Of a stretch of 64,000 nt of DNA, positions 18,359 through 27,218 are shown in pieces. The position numbers and the translations under genes were made by a program. The stretch covers positions 2,046,001 through 2,110,000 of the forward strand of contig NZ_CP102381.1 in NCBI RefSeq assembly GCF_029201445.1. The letters are read 5' to 3'. The stretch comes from Thiomicrorhabdus lithotrophica. Its GTDB lineage: Bacteria > Pseudomonadota > Gammaproteobacteria > Thiomicrospirales > Thiomicrospiraceae. A model generated the notes under the pieces. That model made no database searches. It saw only the letters and a list, made by a program, of their open reading frames with translations, and was not told the origin of the DNA. Every line of letters begins with the position of its first letter. Within the stretch, counting starts at the first letter, position 1.

Positions 18359-19352
18359 TTTTACTTTCCACGGGTATTGCTGTATTTGCTTTTTTAACTG
18401 AATTTGATTTCTGCAATTTTGACTCTTTTGCTCGATTGGATTTCTCTGAGTTGGTTTGCAAAATATTGCTTTTTAACAAAGTCACGACCACCGCGCCGTT
18501 CCAAATCACAATAAACCAGACTAAATACAACCAAAGCAGAAACAGCGGCACCGCAGCGAACGCTCCATAAACCAAGGCATAAGTAGGAAACCATTCAACA
18601 TATAAAGCAAAACCAGATTTAAGCAACTCTAGCTGAAGCATGGCAAAGAGGCCACTAATCAACGCAACATTAAATGGAACCTTTGCGACAGGCACCATTT
18701 TATAGAGCGCAGTAAACCCTAACCAAGCCAAAATAAGCGGTACAATTTGCATACCTGAAGTTAATTTATCAATCCAAGGCGTCGTTTCTACAAATAATGG
18801 CAAAGCCAAAAGTGATGAGCTCGCAACCAAACTTAAACCTAAAAGCAACGGGCCTAAAAGACTAACCCCTAAATAATGAAGCAAACTCACCCACCACTTA
18901 CGCTCTAATCGTTCAGACCAAAGACCATTCAGCTTTTGATCCACTTTCCAAAGTAACATTAAGGTAGTAAACAGCATAACTACCAGGCCTGGTCCTTTTA
19001 AGTCTGCCGCTTGTAAAGAAAATTTGAATAGATATTCTTCAATCACAGGTTGAGAATTTGGCATCAAGTTACGTACCACTTGCTCCATCACTAGGCTTTC
19101 AAAAGAAGCAAAGTAACTCGAAACCGAAAACAGACCCAACATCACGGCTAACATCGGCACAACACCAATCAATGAGGTATAGGCTAAAATCGCCACCGAA
19201 TCGGTGCCTTGACGGTTTATAAAGTGCAAAAACACTTGCTTCCAAAAGTGCCAATTACTTACCTGTTTAAGCAAGTTAAACATCGTCATTGATTGAGATA
19301 TTGGTTTTGGTTCTGTTTGAGACTTAGCTTGCAAAGGTATTGCTCCAGACAT
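18351..19352 (-). CDS. YihY/UPF0761 family inner membrane protein
   Basis: Six predicted membrane segments and the family motifs ILAYTSLIGVVPMLAV, a central WxxxxxNGLW-like segment (DQKLNGLWSERLERKWW) and a C-terminal LLWLYLVWFIVIWNGAVV. The old name RNase BN for this family is not supported. At 333 residues it is longer than E. coli YihY (290), with an N-terminal extension and a Lys/Ser-rich C-terminal tail. Its co-transcription with the heme transporter genes is unusual. It contains an exact copy of the iterated palindrome. Confidence 0.85.
   Translation of the reverse strand: MSGAIPLQAKSQTEPKPISQSMTMFNLLKQVSNWHFWKQVFLHFINRQGTDSVAILAYTSLIGVVPMLAVMLGLFSVSSYFASFESLVMEQVVRNLMPNSQPVIEEYLFKFSLQAADLKGPGLVVMLFTTLMLLWKVDQKLNGLWSERLERKWWVSLLHYLGVSLLGPLLLGLSLVASSSLLALPLFVETTPWIDKLTSGMQIVPLILAWLGFTALYKMVPVAKVPFNVALISGLFAMLQLELLKSGFALYVEWFPTYALVYGAFAAVPLFLLWLYLVWFIVIWNGAVVVTLLKSNILQTNSEKSNRAKESKLQKSNSVKKANTAIPVESKSE
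18982..18993. repeat. Iterated palindrome ACCAGGCCTGGT, inside yihY-like gene
   Basis: Exact copy within coding sequence, read as GPGLV on the minus strand. Confidence 0.88.
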
Positions 19353-19496
19353 TTCTATGTGCGAACTTGTATAAAAAACTTATACGTTTAATTATCGCAC
19401 AATACAAAATGTAATGGTTATTGACTCAAACAAGTGGAGAACGTTATCGTTTGAAAAGGATTGACTGATTTACCTAATAAAGATTTGTAAGCAAAG

Positions 19497-20345
19497 CTAC
19501 AAAGGTTTAACAATGGCTAGTGCTTGCAGTTGTTGAAGTGTTTGTTTAGCAAAATTAAAAAGCGTATTTTCATCAATCTCAATATTATGAGTGACGGCTA
19601 ACAATGCCGCTTTCGCCGATTTAAATTCAGGCAATTGCAGGAGCCATTGATATAACAGCGGTGTCAAATTCATAAAATCAACACGCTCATTACCCTGTTT
19701 ATCTTCCGTTCTGTATACCAACAAAGTAATTGTTTCAACTGGCTTTTCACTTGGTTGAAAATCTTTTGCCAATTGATGGACAGGCCACTCATAAGCCAAT
19801 AACCAAGCTAGCGGGGAAAGCTCATAATTTAAATCCAAATCTATTGGCTTGACATCATCTACAATCAAACCCACTTCTTCAGAGACTGATAATGCCAACT
19901 CAACCCATTCATAATGTGCCAGCTCTAATAAAAATTTAGGATCCGCTTCTAATAGAGAAAATTCACTTTCTAAAAAAATTAAAAACTCTTCACCCAATTG
20001 ATGAAACAGCGGCGTTTTTGCATTATGTTTAACCATGTATTCACGCACGACTTCATTCCAGCGTGAATCCCCTAAGATCTGCTTACAAACAGGAAACAGC
20101 TGACTAAAGAAATCTTGAAGATTATTAAAGAATAAGTCTTGATAGGCTTTAAGGCGCCTTGGTTCAATAGGTTGTTCATTGTCGGGTTGATAAGCGACTT
20201 CATCCGGATTACGAATGTGCGCAGCAAGCTGCACCTGTAACTGCTGAAAGTAAGGTAAGGCTGTTAAGTCAACATTTGAAGTTACCACACCCCGCAAGGG
20301 AGTATAAAGGCCTGATTGCTGGCTGGTGGAAGCCTTATGCGACAT
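19497..20345 (-). CDS. hvfC: DUF2063-family partner of an MNIO enzyme (HvfC/BufC-like)
   Basis: N-terminal DUF2063 domain (about residues 20-115, with AAHIRNP, RRLKAYQDLFFNNLQDFF and FPVCKQILGDSRWNEVVREYM) followed by a C-terminal HvfC-type domain. Family members act with the DUF692 enzyme as a recognition or scaffold subunit that delivers the precursor peptide. The true start is the ATG at 20345, which has GGAGA nine bases upstream and overlaps the end of the DUF692 gene by 11 bases; a longer frame to 20405 would lie wholly inside that gene. Last gene of the bufferin-type operon. Confidence 0.88.
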   Translation of the reverse strand: MSHKASTSQQSGLYTPLRGVVTSNVDLTALPYFQQLQVQLAAHIRNPDEVAYQPDNEQPIEPRRLKAYQDLFFNNLQDFFSQLFPVCKQILGDSRWNEVVREYMVKHNAKTPLFHQLGEEFLIFLESEFSLLEADPKFLLELAHYEWVELALSVSEEVGLIVDDVKPIDLDLNYELSPLAWLLAYEWPVHQLAKDFQPSEKPVETITLLVYRTEDKQGNERVDFMNLTPLLYQWLLQLPEFKSAKAALLAVTHNIEIDENTLFNFAKQTLQQLQALAIVKPL

Positions 20346-21177
20346 GAGAATCTCTCCAAGCTTTTTGATAGCCTCTGATTTGCTCAACCTCTTCAAGCAA
20401 TTCACTTAAAGGTGGAATATTAAAATCTCGTTCTAACAGTGTTGGGATAACTCCATGATGCTGATAGGTTTGCTCTAAAAGCGCCCAAACCTGTTCTTTG
20501 ACGGGTTGCCCATGAGTATCAATCTTTAGATCGTCCGCTTCATCAAAGTGCCCTGCCATATGCAGATACATCATACAGTCTGTCGGCATTGATTGCATAT
20601 ACTCTGTGGCATCATATTGGTGATTAATAGAATTCACATAGGTGTTATTTACATCAAACAGCAGGCCGCAATCAGCCTCTTCTAATACCGCTTTAACAAA
20701 TTCCTGCTCGGTCATTTGGCTGGTTGGCATTGCATAAAAAGAGACGTTCTCAATACCTATTTTTTGTTCAAGAATATCTTCTACTCTGCGAATTCTATCC
20801 GCAACATATTTGACGGCTTCTTCAGTGAATGGAACGGGCATTAAGTCATATAAATGACCGCTATCACCGCAATAGCTTAAATGTTCTGTATAGGCCCGAA
20901 TGTCATGTTTTTTAAAGAACTTTTTAAGAGAATATAAATAGTCTTCATCTAGCGGTTTAATACCACCTAAATCTAAAGATAAACCATGACATACAAAGGG
21001 AAAACGTTCGGTTAAAGACCTGAGTTGACGACCTTGCTTACCACCAAAATGTAACCAGTTCTCTGGAGCAATTTCCATAAAATCAACAGCAAAATCTGGT
21101 GTTTGTAAAACCTCATCAAAGAAGCTTCTTCTAAGACCTAACCCAACACCTTCTACAGGATACTTTTTTGAACTCAT
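20335..21177 (-). CDS. hvfB: DUF692 multinuclear non-heme iron oxidase (MNIO; HvfB/BufB-like)
   Basis: TIM-barrel oxidase of 280 residues. Characterised relatives (MbnB, TglH, HvfB, BufB) use two or three irons to convert precursor cysteines, with HvfB/BufB forming oxazolone-thioamide groups. Candidate metal ligands appear in HGLSLDLGG, ENVSFYAMP, LLFDVNNTYVNSINHQYD, MYLHMAGHFDE and DTHGQPV near the C terminus. Located directly between its likely substrate gene and the DUF2063 gene, overlapping the latter. An AGGTG seven to eight bases before the ATG supports the start. Confidence 0.92.
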   Translation of the reverse strand: MSSKKYPVEGVGLGLRRSFFDEVLQTPDFAVDFMEIAPENWLHFGGKQGRQLRSLTERFPFVCHGLSLDLGGIKPLDEDYLYSLKKFFKKHDIRAYTEHLSYCGDSGHLYDLMPVPFTEEAVKYVADRIRRVEDILEQKIGIENVSFYAMPTSQMTEQEFVKAVLEEADCGLLFDVNNTYVNSINHQYDATEYMQSMPTDCMMYLHMAGHFDEADDLKIDTHGQPVKEQVWALLEQTYQHHGVIPTLLERDFNIPPLSELLEEVEQIRGYQKAWRDSHVA

Positions 21178-21231
21178 CTAATACACCTAACGGCTAAGAC
21201 TTTAAATAACAAAAAACAACTTTTTAAAACA

Positions 21232-21243
21232 ACCAGGCCTGGT
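21232..21243. repeat. Iterated palindrome ACCAGGCCTGGT between RiPP precursor and MNIO gene
   Basis: Exact copy in the 200-base leader between the precursor and the MNIO gene. With flanking AAAAC and GGTTTT it forms a longer near-perfect stem (about 21226-21249), so the transcript may be attenuated here. Confidence 0.88.
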
Positions 21244-21377
21244 TGGTTTTCTCCAACTGAACCTATCTAGATGTTTTAAGAACCTGTTTAGTATGTTCTA
21301 TATGCAACCAACACGAAATGTAGATTTCATGCTGGTTTGATCATAGTGAAATTAAACTTAGTGAATCCTAGTTGTAA

Positions 21378-21728
21378 CTACTCTTTTGCGCCACATTTAC
21401 CTTCAGCTTTTTTACCACCACAAGCGCCTTCTTTTTTCTTGCCTCCACATGAACCTTCGGCTTTCTTGCCACCGCATGAACCTTCGGCTTTCTTACCGCC
21501 ACATGAACCTTCGGCTTTTTTACCACCACAAGAACCTTCAGCTTTCTTACCGCCACATGAACCTTCGGCTTTCTTACCACCACAAGAACCTTCCATGGCA
21601 ACTTGTGAATAGCCTGAGTCCATTTGCTTAAATCCAAATGGGTTTTCAGCGGCACTTGCAACACCAGAAGCACCAACCATTGCAGCACCCGCTAATTTTA
21701 AAAAATCTCTACGTGAATTTGTTTTCAT
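21378..21728 (-). CDS. hvfA: Bufferin/HvfA-type RiPP precursor with eight Cys repeats and a Tat signal
   Basis: 116 residues: a leader with perfect twin-arginine motif SRRDFLK (5-11), hydrophobic stretch and AxA cleavage site (ASA, 24-26); a short conserved segment AENPFGFKQMDSGYSQVAM (27-45) resembling HvfA proteins; then eight 9-residue units, six EGSCGGKK, one EGACGGKK and a final EGKCGAKE. Each unit has one Cys, the residue modified by MNIO enzymes in copper-binding bufferins and oxazolone-thioamide metallophores. GGAGAG lies six bases before the ATG. Upstream gene of the operon with the MNIO and DUF2063 genes. Export by Tat rather than Sec is unusual for this family. Confidence 0.88.
   Translation of the reverse strand: MKTNSRRDFLKLAGAAMVGASGVASAAENPFGFKQMDSGYSQVAMEGSCGGKKAEGSCGGKKAEGSCGGKKAEGSCGGKKAEGSCGGKKAEGSCGGKKKEGACGGKKAEGKCGAKE
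21381..21593 (-). repeat. 27-bp tandem repeat encoding the Cys motifs of the RiPP precursor
   Basis: Seven full 27-bp units and a final shorter unit, each coding one 9-residue Cys motif. Units differ at synonymous positions (for example GGCTTTCTTACC against GGCTTTTTTACC), so they are not a very recent slippage product but are still prone to copy-number change. This long array leaves open frames on other strands that are not genes. Confidence 0.9.
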
Positions 21729-21869
21729 AACTGCTCTCCGATTTCTCTATTTATAAGAATATGTAATCCTTGCAACTAATAAGACCTGCAAAAATTTTAT
21801 TTATTTCACATAATAAATATTTTTTTATTTAATGGTTAATGGAATAAAAGAGAAGAGATGTTTAGAACA

Positions 21870-24707
21870 TTAAACTGGTTTCTGTAAGTCTAAAAGTTGT
21901 TTTTTTGTTAAAAGATCAACATGCGGTTTACCAATATAGTAGCCCTGAGCAAAATCTACTTCAAGCTCAACCAGCTTATCGAGAACATCTTGATCTTCCA
22001 CAAATTCAGCTATAGTTTGCATACCAAAAGCTTTCGTCATAATAACAACACTCTTAATAAACGCTTGGTTTTGCGGTAGATTGTGAATGTTTTGGATGTA
22101 GGATCCATCAAGTTTGACATAGGTGAGTGGCAACTCTTTTAAGTAGCTGAACGAAGAATAACCAACACCAAAATCATCTAATGCAATTGAAACACCAATT
22201 TCGTTGAGCTCTTTTAGGTTTTTCAGCACCTGTACAAAGTTATCGATATAAGCGGTTTCCGTCAATTCAACAATCAAGTTTTGAGAACTAATTGAATATT
22301 CGTCCATTAGTTGAATAAAGTTTTTTGAAAACAACTGCTCTTGTAATGAAGGGGCCGAAACATTAATCGCAAACTTTAAATCTGGCTGTTCAGTTAATGC
22401 CGCTTGCATGAATTTAAAAACTGACTTAATGACCCAAAAATCAATTTCACGGATTAATCCAACACGTTCTGCAACAGTAATAAATTCTGCCGGAGAAATC
22501 CATTCATCATTTACTGATTTTAAACGTAGCAATACTTCGTAGTGACTGACCCTATGATTAACGATGGTTAAGATGGGTTGAAAAACTAACAAAAACAAAT
22601 CATTTTGTAACGCTTGTTTTAGCAGTTCCATTAAGTCATGTTCAGCTTTTAAATCATTGAGTTGATCATCTGCATAATCAAAGATATGCCAATTTTTTAA
22701 ACCTTTTTTCTTCGCTTTATACATTGCCATATCGGAATGAACAATTAATGATTGTTCATCAGTACCATGCTCTGGAAACAAAGCCCCACCCAAACTCACA
22801 CTATATTCCACTTGTCTGTCATCACTTAATTCAATAGTACGGCTTAATTGATCAGATAAATTAGATAAAACATGTGGTAACTTTTCTTCTGTAACACCAG
22901 GTAAAACAATAGTAAATTCGTCACCCGCTAATCGGCTTATAGAATCATTCTCACGTGTATGTTTTTTAAGCTGTTCAGCAATATCAACTAAAACCTTATC
23001 TCCTACCAAATGACCATAAATATCATTGATTTGCTTGAAACGATTCACATCAATAAAGACTATTGCTCCACTTTTTTCTCGCGCTAATATCTCTTCTAAA
23101 TTTTTATTAAAGGCTCGACGGTTACCTATTTTAGTTAAGCTATCGTTATTTGCTAGCCAATGCAGAGCAAGCTCATCTTTTTTACGTTGAGTAACATCCA
23201 TTCCGATGGATAGAACTTGATCATAGCCGCTGTCATCCTTAACTAAAGTATGAGTCCACGCTAGTGTACGAGTATCACCCTGGTTTGTATGCATATTCAC
23301 TTCTTGTTGAAAGCTATCAACCAAACCTTCCTGTAATTCTTCCAAGCCATCTATAAACAATTTTCTATCATAAGAAGATATAAATAAGTCTAAGAAACTA
23401 TTCTGTTGTTTTGTTAACAAGTCATGCACAAATAAATTATTGTGACTGATTGTTTCAAATTCGTAAGACTGAGTTAATATGTAAAGATTGGCGTTGTCAA
23501 AGAGTCTTTGCAAAAAGGCTTTAGAGCGAGTTAGCATCATTATTTTTGAATTTAGTTCTTCTTTAGAAACCTCAACTTTATTATGTAAAGAATCAAGCTC
23601 ATTAGATAAATAAAGCGTACTATCTTCTAATTGAGTCAGCTCATCACGGATATAACTTTTAGAGGATTTAACCAAGTTTGCGGCGGCGCTATATTCATGT
23701 TTTGGTAATAGCTCTAAGGCTTGAACAATTCTTAATAGGCGCTTAATCGGCCCAAGCATGACAAATATCAAAAATAACTCTGCTACAAACCAACCAACTA
23801 GACTTGTAAATACCTCATTCATGATTTCTAACTTGAGTAGTTCTTGACGTTTAGATTCATTGGCTATATTCATGTAATAAGCAGTAGAGCCGACCTGAAC
23901 ATAATTGCTTGGAATCATTTTTTGAATAGAGTAATTATTGCTCCAAGCATTCCATAAAGAAACATCTCGAATAGCATGAATATCATGCTGCTTACTGAAA
24001 TCTTTAAGAACTGGGAACATTTGATCGAAGTTAGTCATTGCCCAAATATGAGCGTTCCAACTGTCTAAAAAATGCCCATCGTTTACACGATTCTTGTCTT
24101 TATTATCGATAATAACCGCGACATCAGAAGAACTTACCGCATGATAACGGCTAATGACGTCGGCCATATTTTGCCCAAGAATAATAATTCCCAAGCTGCC
24201 ATCCTCAAAGACAAAAGATTCCATAACAAGCTGCTGACAAGAATCACTACAAAAAACAAAGGTTTGAGGTTGATTTTTGACTTGTGAAACAAAAAGACGA
24301 AGTGAATTATGTAGACTTTGAATGGTTTCTTCATTTTGAAATTGATGCGCTTCACCTAGAAACTCTTTATTGACGCTTAGAATGGCAACATAATCAATAC
24401 CGATATTTAAGTTCCAAGCAAACCATTTGTCTTGTAAATATTGTTTAATTGAATGAGAATTTTCGGTAATTTTTTTAGACTTTATTTGAGGATTATCAAC
24501 AATCAACTGAGCATATTCCGACAACTTTAGATAATTATCAGTGATGAGTTGATCAAGAATTTGTTGGTGTCTTTTTTGATTTTGCTCAATGCCTGCACGG
24601 TAATTTTCAATATTTTGGTAAATACTTTGCGTCACCCATGCCAAGCTAATTAAAAATAGCACTAAACTTAAAAAAATTACCGCTTTCCACTTGATACTTA
24701 CAAACAT
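21870..24707 (-). CDS. Membrane sensor with PAS, GGDEF and EAL domains
   Basis: 945 residues: membrane segment (about 10-28), a large periplasmic sensing region to about 300, second membrane segment (304-325), coiled coil (about 350-395), PAS-like region (395-515), GGDEF domain with RLAGDEF (520-680) and EAL domain (690-940) with EVLLRL, NVSAPS, ELTETAY and DDFGVGYSSF. The signature AGDEF is an accepted variant of GGDEF and the EAL motifs are complete, so both cyclic-di-GMP synthesis and breakdown are possible. It lies 17 bases behind the porin-like gene, as the last of three genes starting with a small phosphate-binding-like protein, which probably feeds it ligand. Confidence 0.9.
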   Translation of the reverse strand: MFVSIKWKAVIFLSLVLFLISLAWVTQSIYQNIENYRAGIEQNQKRHQQILDQLITDNYLKLSEYAQLIVDNPQIKSKKITENSHSIKQYLQDKWFAWNLNIGIDYVAILSVNKEFLGEAHQFQNEETIQSLHNSLRLFVSQVKNQPQTFVFCSDSCQQLVMESFVFEDGSLGIIILGQNMADVISRYHAVSSSDVAVIIDNKDKNRVNDGHFLDSWNAHIWAMTNFDQMFPVLKDFSKQHDIHAIRDVSLWNAWSNNYSIQKMIPSNYVQVGSTAYYMNIANESKRQELLKLEIMNEVFTSLVGWFVAELFLIFVMLGPIKRLLRIVQALELLPKHEYSAAANLVKSSKSYIRDELTQLEDSTLYLSNELDSLHNKVEVSKEELNSKIMMLTRSKAFLQRLFDNANLYILTQSYEFETISHNNLFVHDLLTKQQNSFLDLFISSYDRKLFIDGLEELQEGLVDSFQQEVNMHTNQGDTRTLAWTHTLVKDDSGYDQVLSIGMDVTQRKKDELALHWLANNDSLTKIGNRRAFNKNLEEILAREKSGAIVFIDVNRFKQINDIYGHLVGDKVLVDIAEQLKKHTRENDSISRLAGDEFTIVLPGVTEEKLPHVLSNLSDQLSRTIELSDDRQVEYSVSLGGALFPEHGTDEQSLIVHSDMAMYKAKKKGLKNWHIFDYADDQLNDLKAEHDLMELLKQALQNDLFLLVFQPILTIVNHRVSHYEVLLRLKSVNDEWISPAEFITVAERVGLIREIDFWVIKSVFKFMQAALTEQPDLKFAINVSAPSLQEQLFSKNFIQLMDEYSISSQNLIVELTETAYIDNFVQVLKNLKELNEIGVSIALDDFGVGYSSFSYLKELPLTYVKLDGSYIQNIHNLPQNQAFIKSVVIMTKAFGMQTIAEFVEDQDVLDKLVELEVDFAQGYYIGKPHVDLLTKKQLLDLQKPV

Positions 24708-24724
24708 AAATTAGTTAACCAACA

Positions 24725-25987
24725 TCAGAATTTATAACTTAACTGTAAGCCATAGGCATTCCAATTTTCCTGAAGGGCTTCCTGTTCTATACCTTCATAC
24801 ACAGGTAACCATACGGTTCCTTCATTGAGAGAAACTTGCCCAGCTAAAGTCCAGTCACTGTCTATCAGCCATTTAATTCCAAAAGTAACCCCTGTGCCAT
24901 ATCCATGATAAGGGTTATTCACCGTCGCGTTTCTGATGCCTTGACGGTCATTGTCGATTAGATAAAGTTGATTGTAACGTATCATTGTTTGAATGGATTC
25001 ATTGGCAAACCACTCTGCCTGCAAGTAAAAGCCTTCTGAGGTGACGCTGACGTTATCTGGGCTACCGGCAATTTCGAGATCCATATCAACAAAAATATTC
25101 AAATATTCTGCGGTAAATAGCCAATCTTTATAACCATACTGCACTGAAGCCAATGCATAAAGCGCATCTAGCTCTATGCCTGTTAAATAAGGTCTGAAGT
25201 TATTTGTGATTGCTGCAAAAGGGTTTGCTGGATTTGCAATAAATGCAGCTGTCTGGGCATCAAGTGTTGACTGCGCATCTTTCAACTCAGTCAAAATATG
25301 CAAAACACTCAGACCAAAATTCAAATCATGGCTGCTATTTGGGATAAAGTTAAGCTTCAATCCTTTTGAGGTAACTTCATCAAACTGCCCCTCTACATCT
25401 GTTCCCACCAAGTAGTGTTCTATTGCTGGGCCATCAATATCTCTACGCCCGGCATAGGCATCCCAACTAAATAACCCAACATCACTCGAAAATGACCCGT
25501 ATAAATCCACACCATCAGACGTTAACGCAATATCCCTAAGCGATTCAAAGTAAACCGCACTAGGTACTGTAATGCCGGGTCGGCTATTTGGAATATCCCT
25601 AGACGTATTATAAATTCCAAATTGATTCTTAATACGTCCAAAACGAACACCAAAGGTAGCAGCAGCATCAGACACAACCAAATAATCTGCTAACAAAAAA
25701 TCTATTTTCACAGCCCCATCACTAGCTTCATCCACCTTTCGGCTTAAAACCTGGCCTGCAACGCGAAAATGACTGTCGAATTCCCAAAAACCATTTAAGC
25801 CAACTTCTCTAAAGTTCAAACTGCCATTTTCGGCATCCGTCCCAGCATAGGGATTGTCAGGGCTATAGACATAACTTTGACTCACAAAACCATGAAGTTC
25901 TGCTGAATCGTTAATAGTAATTGCATGTAACTGATTAGAGACTAATACACTCCATAGGATAACGAATAGTTTAGCGACATTATTCAT
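24725..25987 (-). CDS. Outer-membrane porin-like beta-barrel protein
   Basis: About 420 residues with a signal peptide (MNNVAKLFVILWSVLVSNQLHA), no internal hydrophobic helices, many alternating strands and a C-terminal aromatic residue (LQLSYKF), all typical of trimeric porins or similar barrels. No substrate-specific signature was recognised. The ATG at 25987 overlaps the end of the upstream gene by eight bases and is preferred to an upstream start at 26008. Middle gene of the binding protein-porin-GGDEF/EAL unit. Confidence 0.78.
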   Translation of the reverse strand: MNNVAKLFVILWSVLVSNQLHAITINDSAELHGFVSQSYVYSPDNPYAGTDAENGSLNFREVGLNGFWEFDSHFRVAGQVLSRKVDEASDGAVKIDFLLADYLVVSDAAATFGVRFGRIKNQFGIYNTSRDIPNSRPGITVPSAVYFESLRDIALTSDGVDLYGSFSSDVGLFSWDAYAGRRDIDGPAIEHYLVGTDVEGQFDEVTSKGLKLNFIPNSSHDLNFGLSVLHILTELKDAQSTLDAQTAAFIANPANPFAAITNNFRPYLTGIELDALYALASVQYGYKDWLFTAEYLNIFVDMDLEIAGSPDNVSVTSEGFYLQAEWFANESIQTMIRYNQLYLIDNDRQGIRNATVNNPYHGYGTGVTFGIKWLIDSDWTLAGQVSLNEGTVWLPVYEGIEQEALQENWNAYGLQLSYKF

Positions 25988-26411
25988 CTTGAATTCCCAT
26001 ATGAACAACCTTAACCCCTTTTACTTTAGCCTTCTCTCCGATATAGCCTATTGCACCCGGAGTTGTCTGGATTTTTTTTAACATTTCAGCTTCTGATTTA
26101 ACAACTGTTGGTGCGCGCCCTATCCCGGTAAAGATCAACCTATTCCACAGACGGTCTAATTGGTGAGGCTGCATTTTGAGTTTAGAGATAATAAATGAAC
26201 GGTGTAATTTACTGCGACTAGGGAAGACAAAAACGCGGATTGGTTCTCCATTTTCCCAGCTTTTAAGTTGCATGGCGTAGATACGACTTAAACTTTGTGC
26301 ATCTAAACGTTCCGCTTCCACAGAAGGATGAATTATAACCTTTGCTGAAGCCAAACTGGTGTTGCTAAATAAAGCAATCAACATGAAGGCAAATAGATTT
26401 TTTTTCAACAC
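25980..26411 (-). CDS. Small phosphate-ABC-transporter-type periplasmic binding protein
   Basis: 143 residues with a signal peptide (about 1-23). The body is a short version of the PstS-like fold: VIIHPSVEAERLDAQSLSRIYAMQLKSWENGEPIRVFVFPSRSKLH-type N-terminal segment (quoted in parts: LSRIYAMQLKSWENG, RVFVFPS) and the late TPGAIGYIGE motif of PstS-family proteins. No permease or ATPase genes are nearby; instead a porin and a GGDEF/EAL sensor follow with overlap. A sensing role is therefore more likely than transport. Confidence 0.75.
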   Translation of the reverse strand: MLKKNLFAFMLIALFSNTSLASAKVIIHPSVEAERLDAQSLSRIYAMQLKSWENGEPIRVFVFPSRSKLHRSFIISKLKMQPHQLDRLWNRLIFTGIGRAPTVVKSEAEMLKKIQTTPGAIGYIGEKAKVKGVKVVHMGIQDE

Positions 26412-26531
26412 AAAATCCCTTGGTAAAACTTAGTACTCATTGCATTTCACCCCATAATGAATAATAAGTCAAATCATCACTAGAACAAGCAACATACATC
26501 AAAATAAAACGAACCAGAATCGGTTAAATAT

Positions 26532-27095
26532 TCACGCTCGATGCAAAGCCTGTTCAACTTCCGTACGCTTTACTTTACCCTGCAATCTTTCTAATAACGT
26601 AAGTGCAAAGTCCATGGCTGTTCCCGGCCCCTTGGAGGTAATCACCTGGCCATCCTCTACCACGCCCTGCTCAAGGTATTGCATACCTATCGCAGGTTTC
26701 ACATCAATCACGCCAGGATAACTGGTCGCTTGTTTACCATTTAATAATCCTGCAGACACCAAGACCTGCGGCGCGGCACAAATCGCCGCGACAACGCCTC
26801 CTTCAGAAACCGTCTTTTGTAACATCGCTATCACTCTAAGATCTTTCTGAAGATAATCTGCGCCAGGCAGGCCACCGGGCAAAACAATCATATCGAAAGC
26901 ATCGTCTATCAAAGAAGCAAGTTGCGTTTGCGCAACTAATTGAACACCACGACTTGCAGTAATAACCCGATTCTCATCTAAGCTCGCCGTCACAACCTTA
27001 ACACCACCTCTTATCAGGATATCAATAATTGTGACCGCTTCTAACTCTTCACTACCTTGCGCTAAAGGGACTAATACTTTTGGAGAACTCATCAC
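26532..27095 (-). CDS. DJ-1/PfpI family protein (YajL-like)
   Basis: 187 residues with the nucleophile-elbow cysteine in VVAAICAAPQVLVSAG, the conserved acidic residue near the N terminus (GSEELEAVTIIDIL) and the IVLPGGLPGADYLQ loop. Closest in form to YajL/ThiJ and DJ-1, proteins linked to protection against oxidative and carbonyl stress; the deglycase activity ascribed to the family is disputed. Single gene, downstream of the C-terminal processing protease after its terminator. Confidence 0.87.
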   Translation of the reverse strand: MMSSPKVLVPLAQGSEELEAVTIIDILIRGGVKVVTASLDENRVITASRGVQLVAQTQLASLIDDAFDMIVLPGGLPGADYLQKDLRVIAMLQKTVSEGGVVAAICAAPQVLVSAGLLNGKQATSYPGVIDVKPAIGMQYLEQGVVEDGQVITSKGPGTAMDFALTLLERLQGKVKRTEVEQALHRA

Positions 27096-27152
27096 ATAAT
27101 TCCTCTTAAAAAATAGACACTAATTTTTTTATTATAAACCTGGTGTAAAAAA

Positions 27153-27187
27153 AAACCGCAAGCAACATTAACATTTGCTTGCGGTTT
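27153..27187 (-). terminator. Rho-independent terminator of the S41 protease gene
   Basis: A 13-bp stem (AAACCGCAAGCAA with TTGCTTGCGGTTT) and, reading the minus strand, a run of T residues complementary to the A tract at 27147-27155. Confidence 0.88.
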
Positions 27188-27218
27188 ATTCATTAAGCGT
27201 AATGACCACGTTACATAT

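Noticed and set aside
21337-21688. Open frames on both strands over the RiPP repeat array, and the array as a possible CRISPR
   Set aside because: The 27-bp units are back to back without spacers and code for the Cys motif in one frame; other frames are by-products of the repeat.
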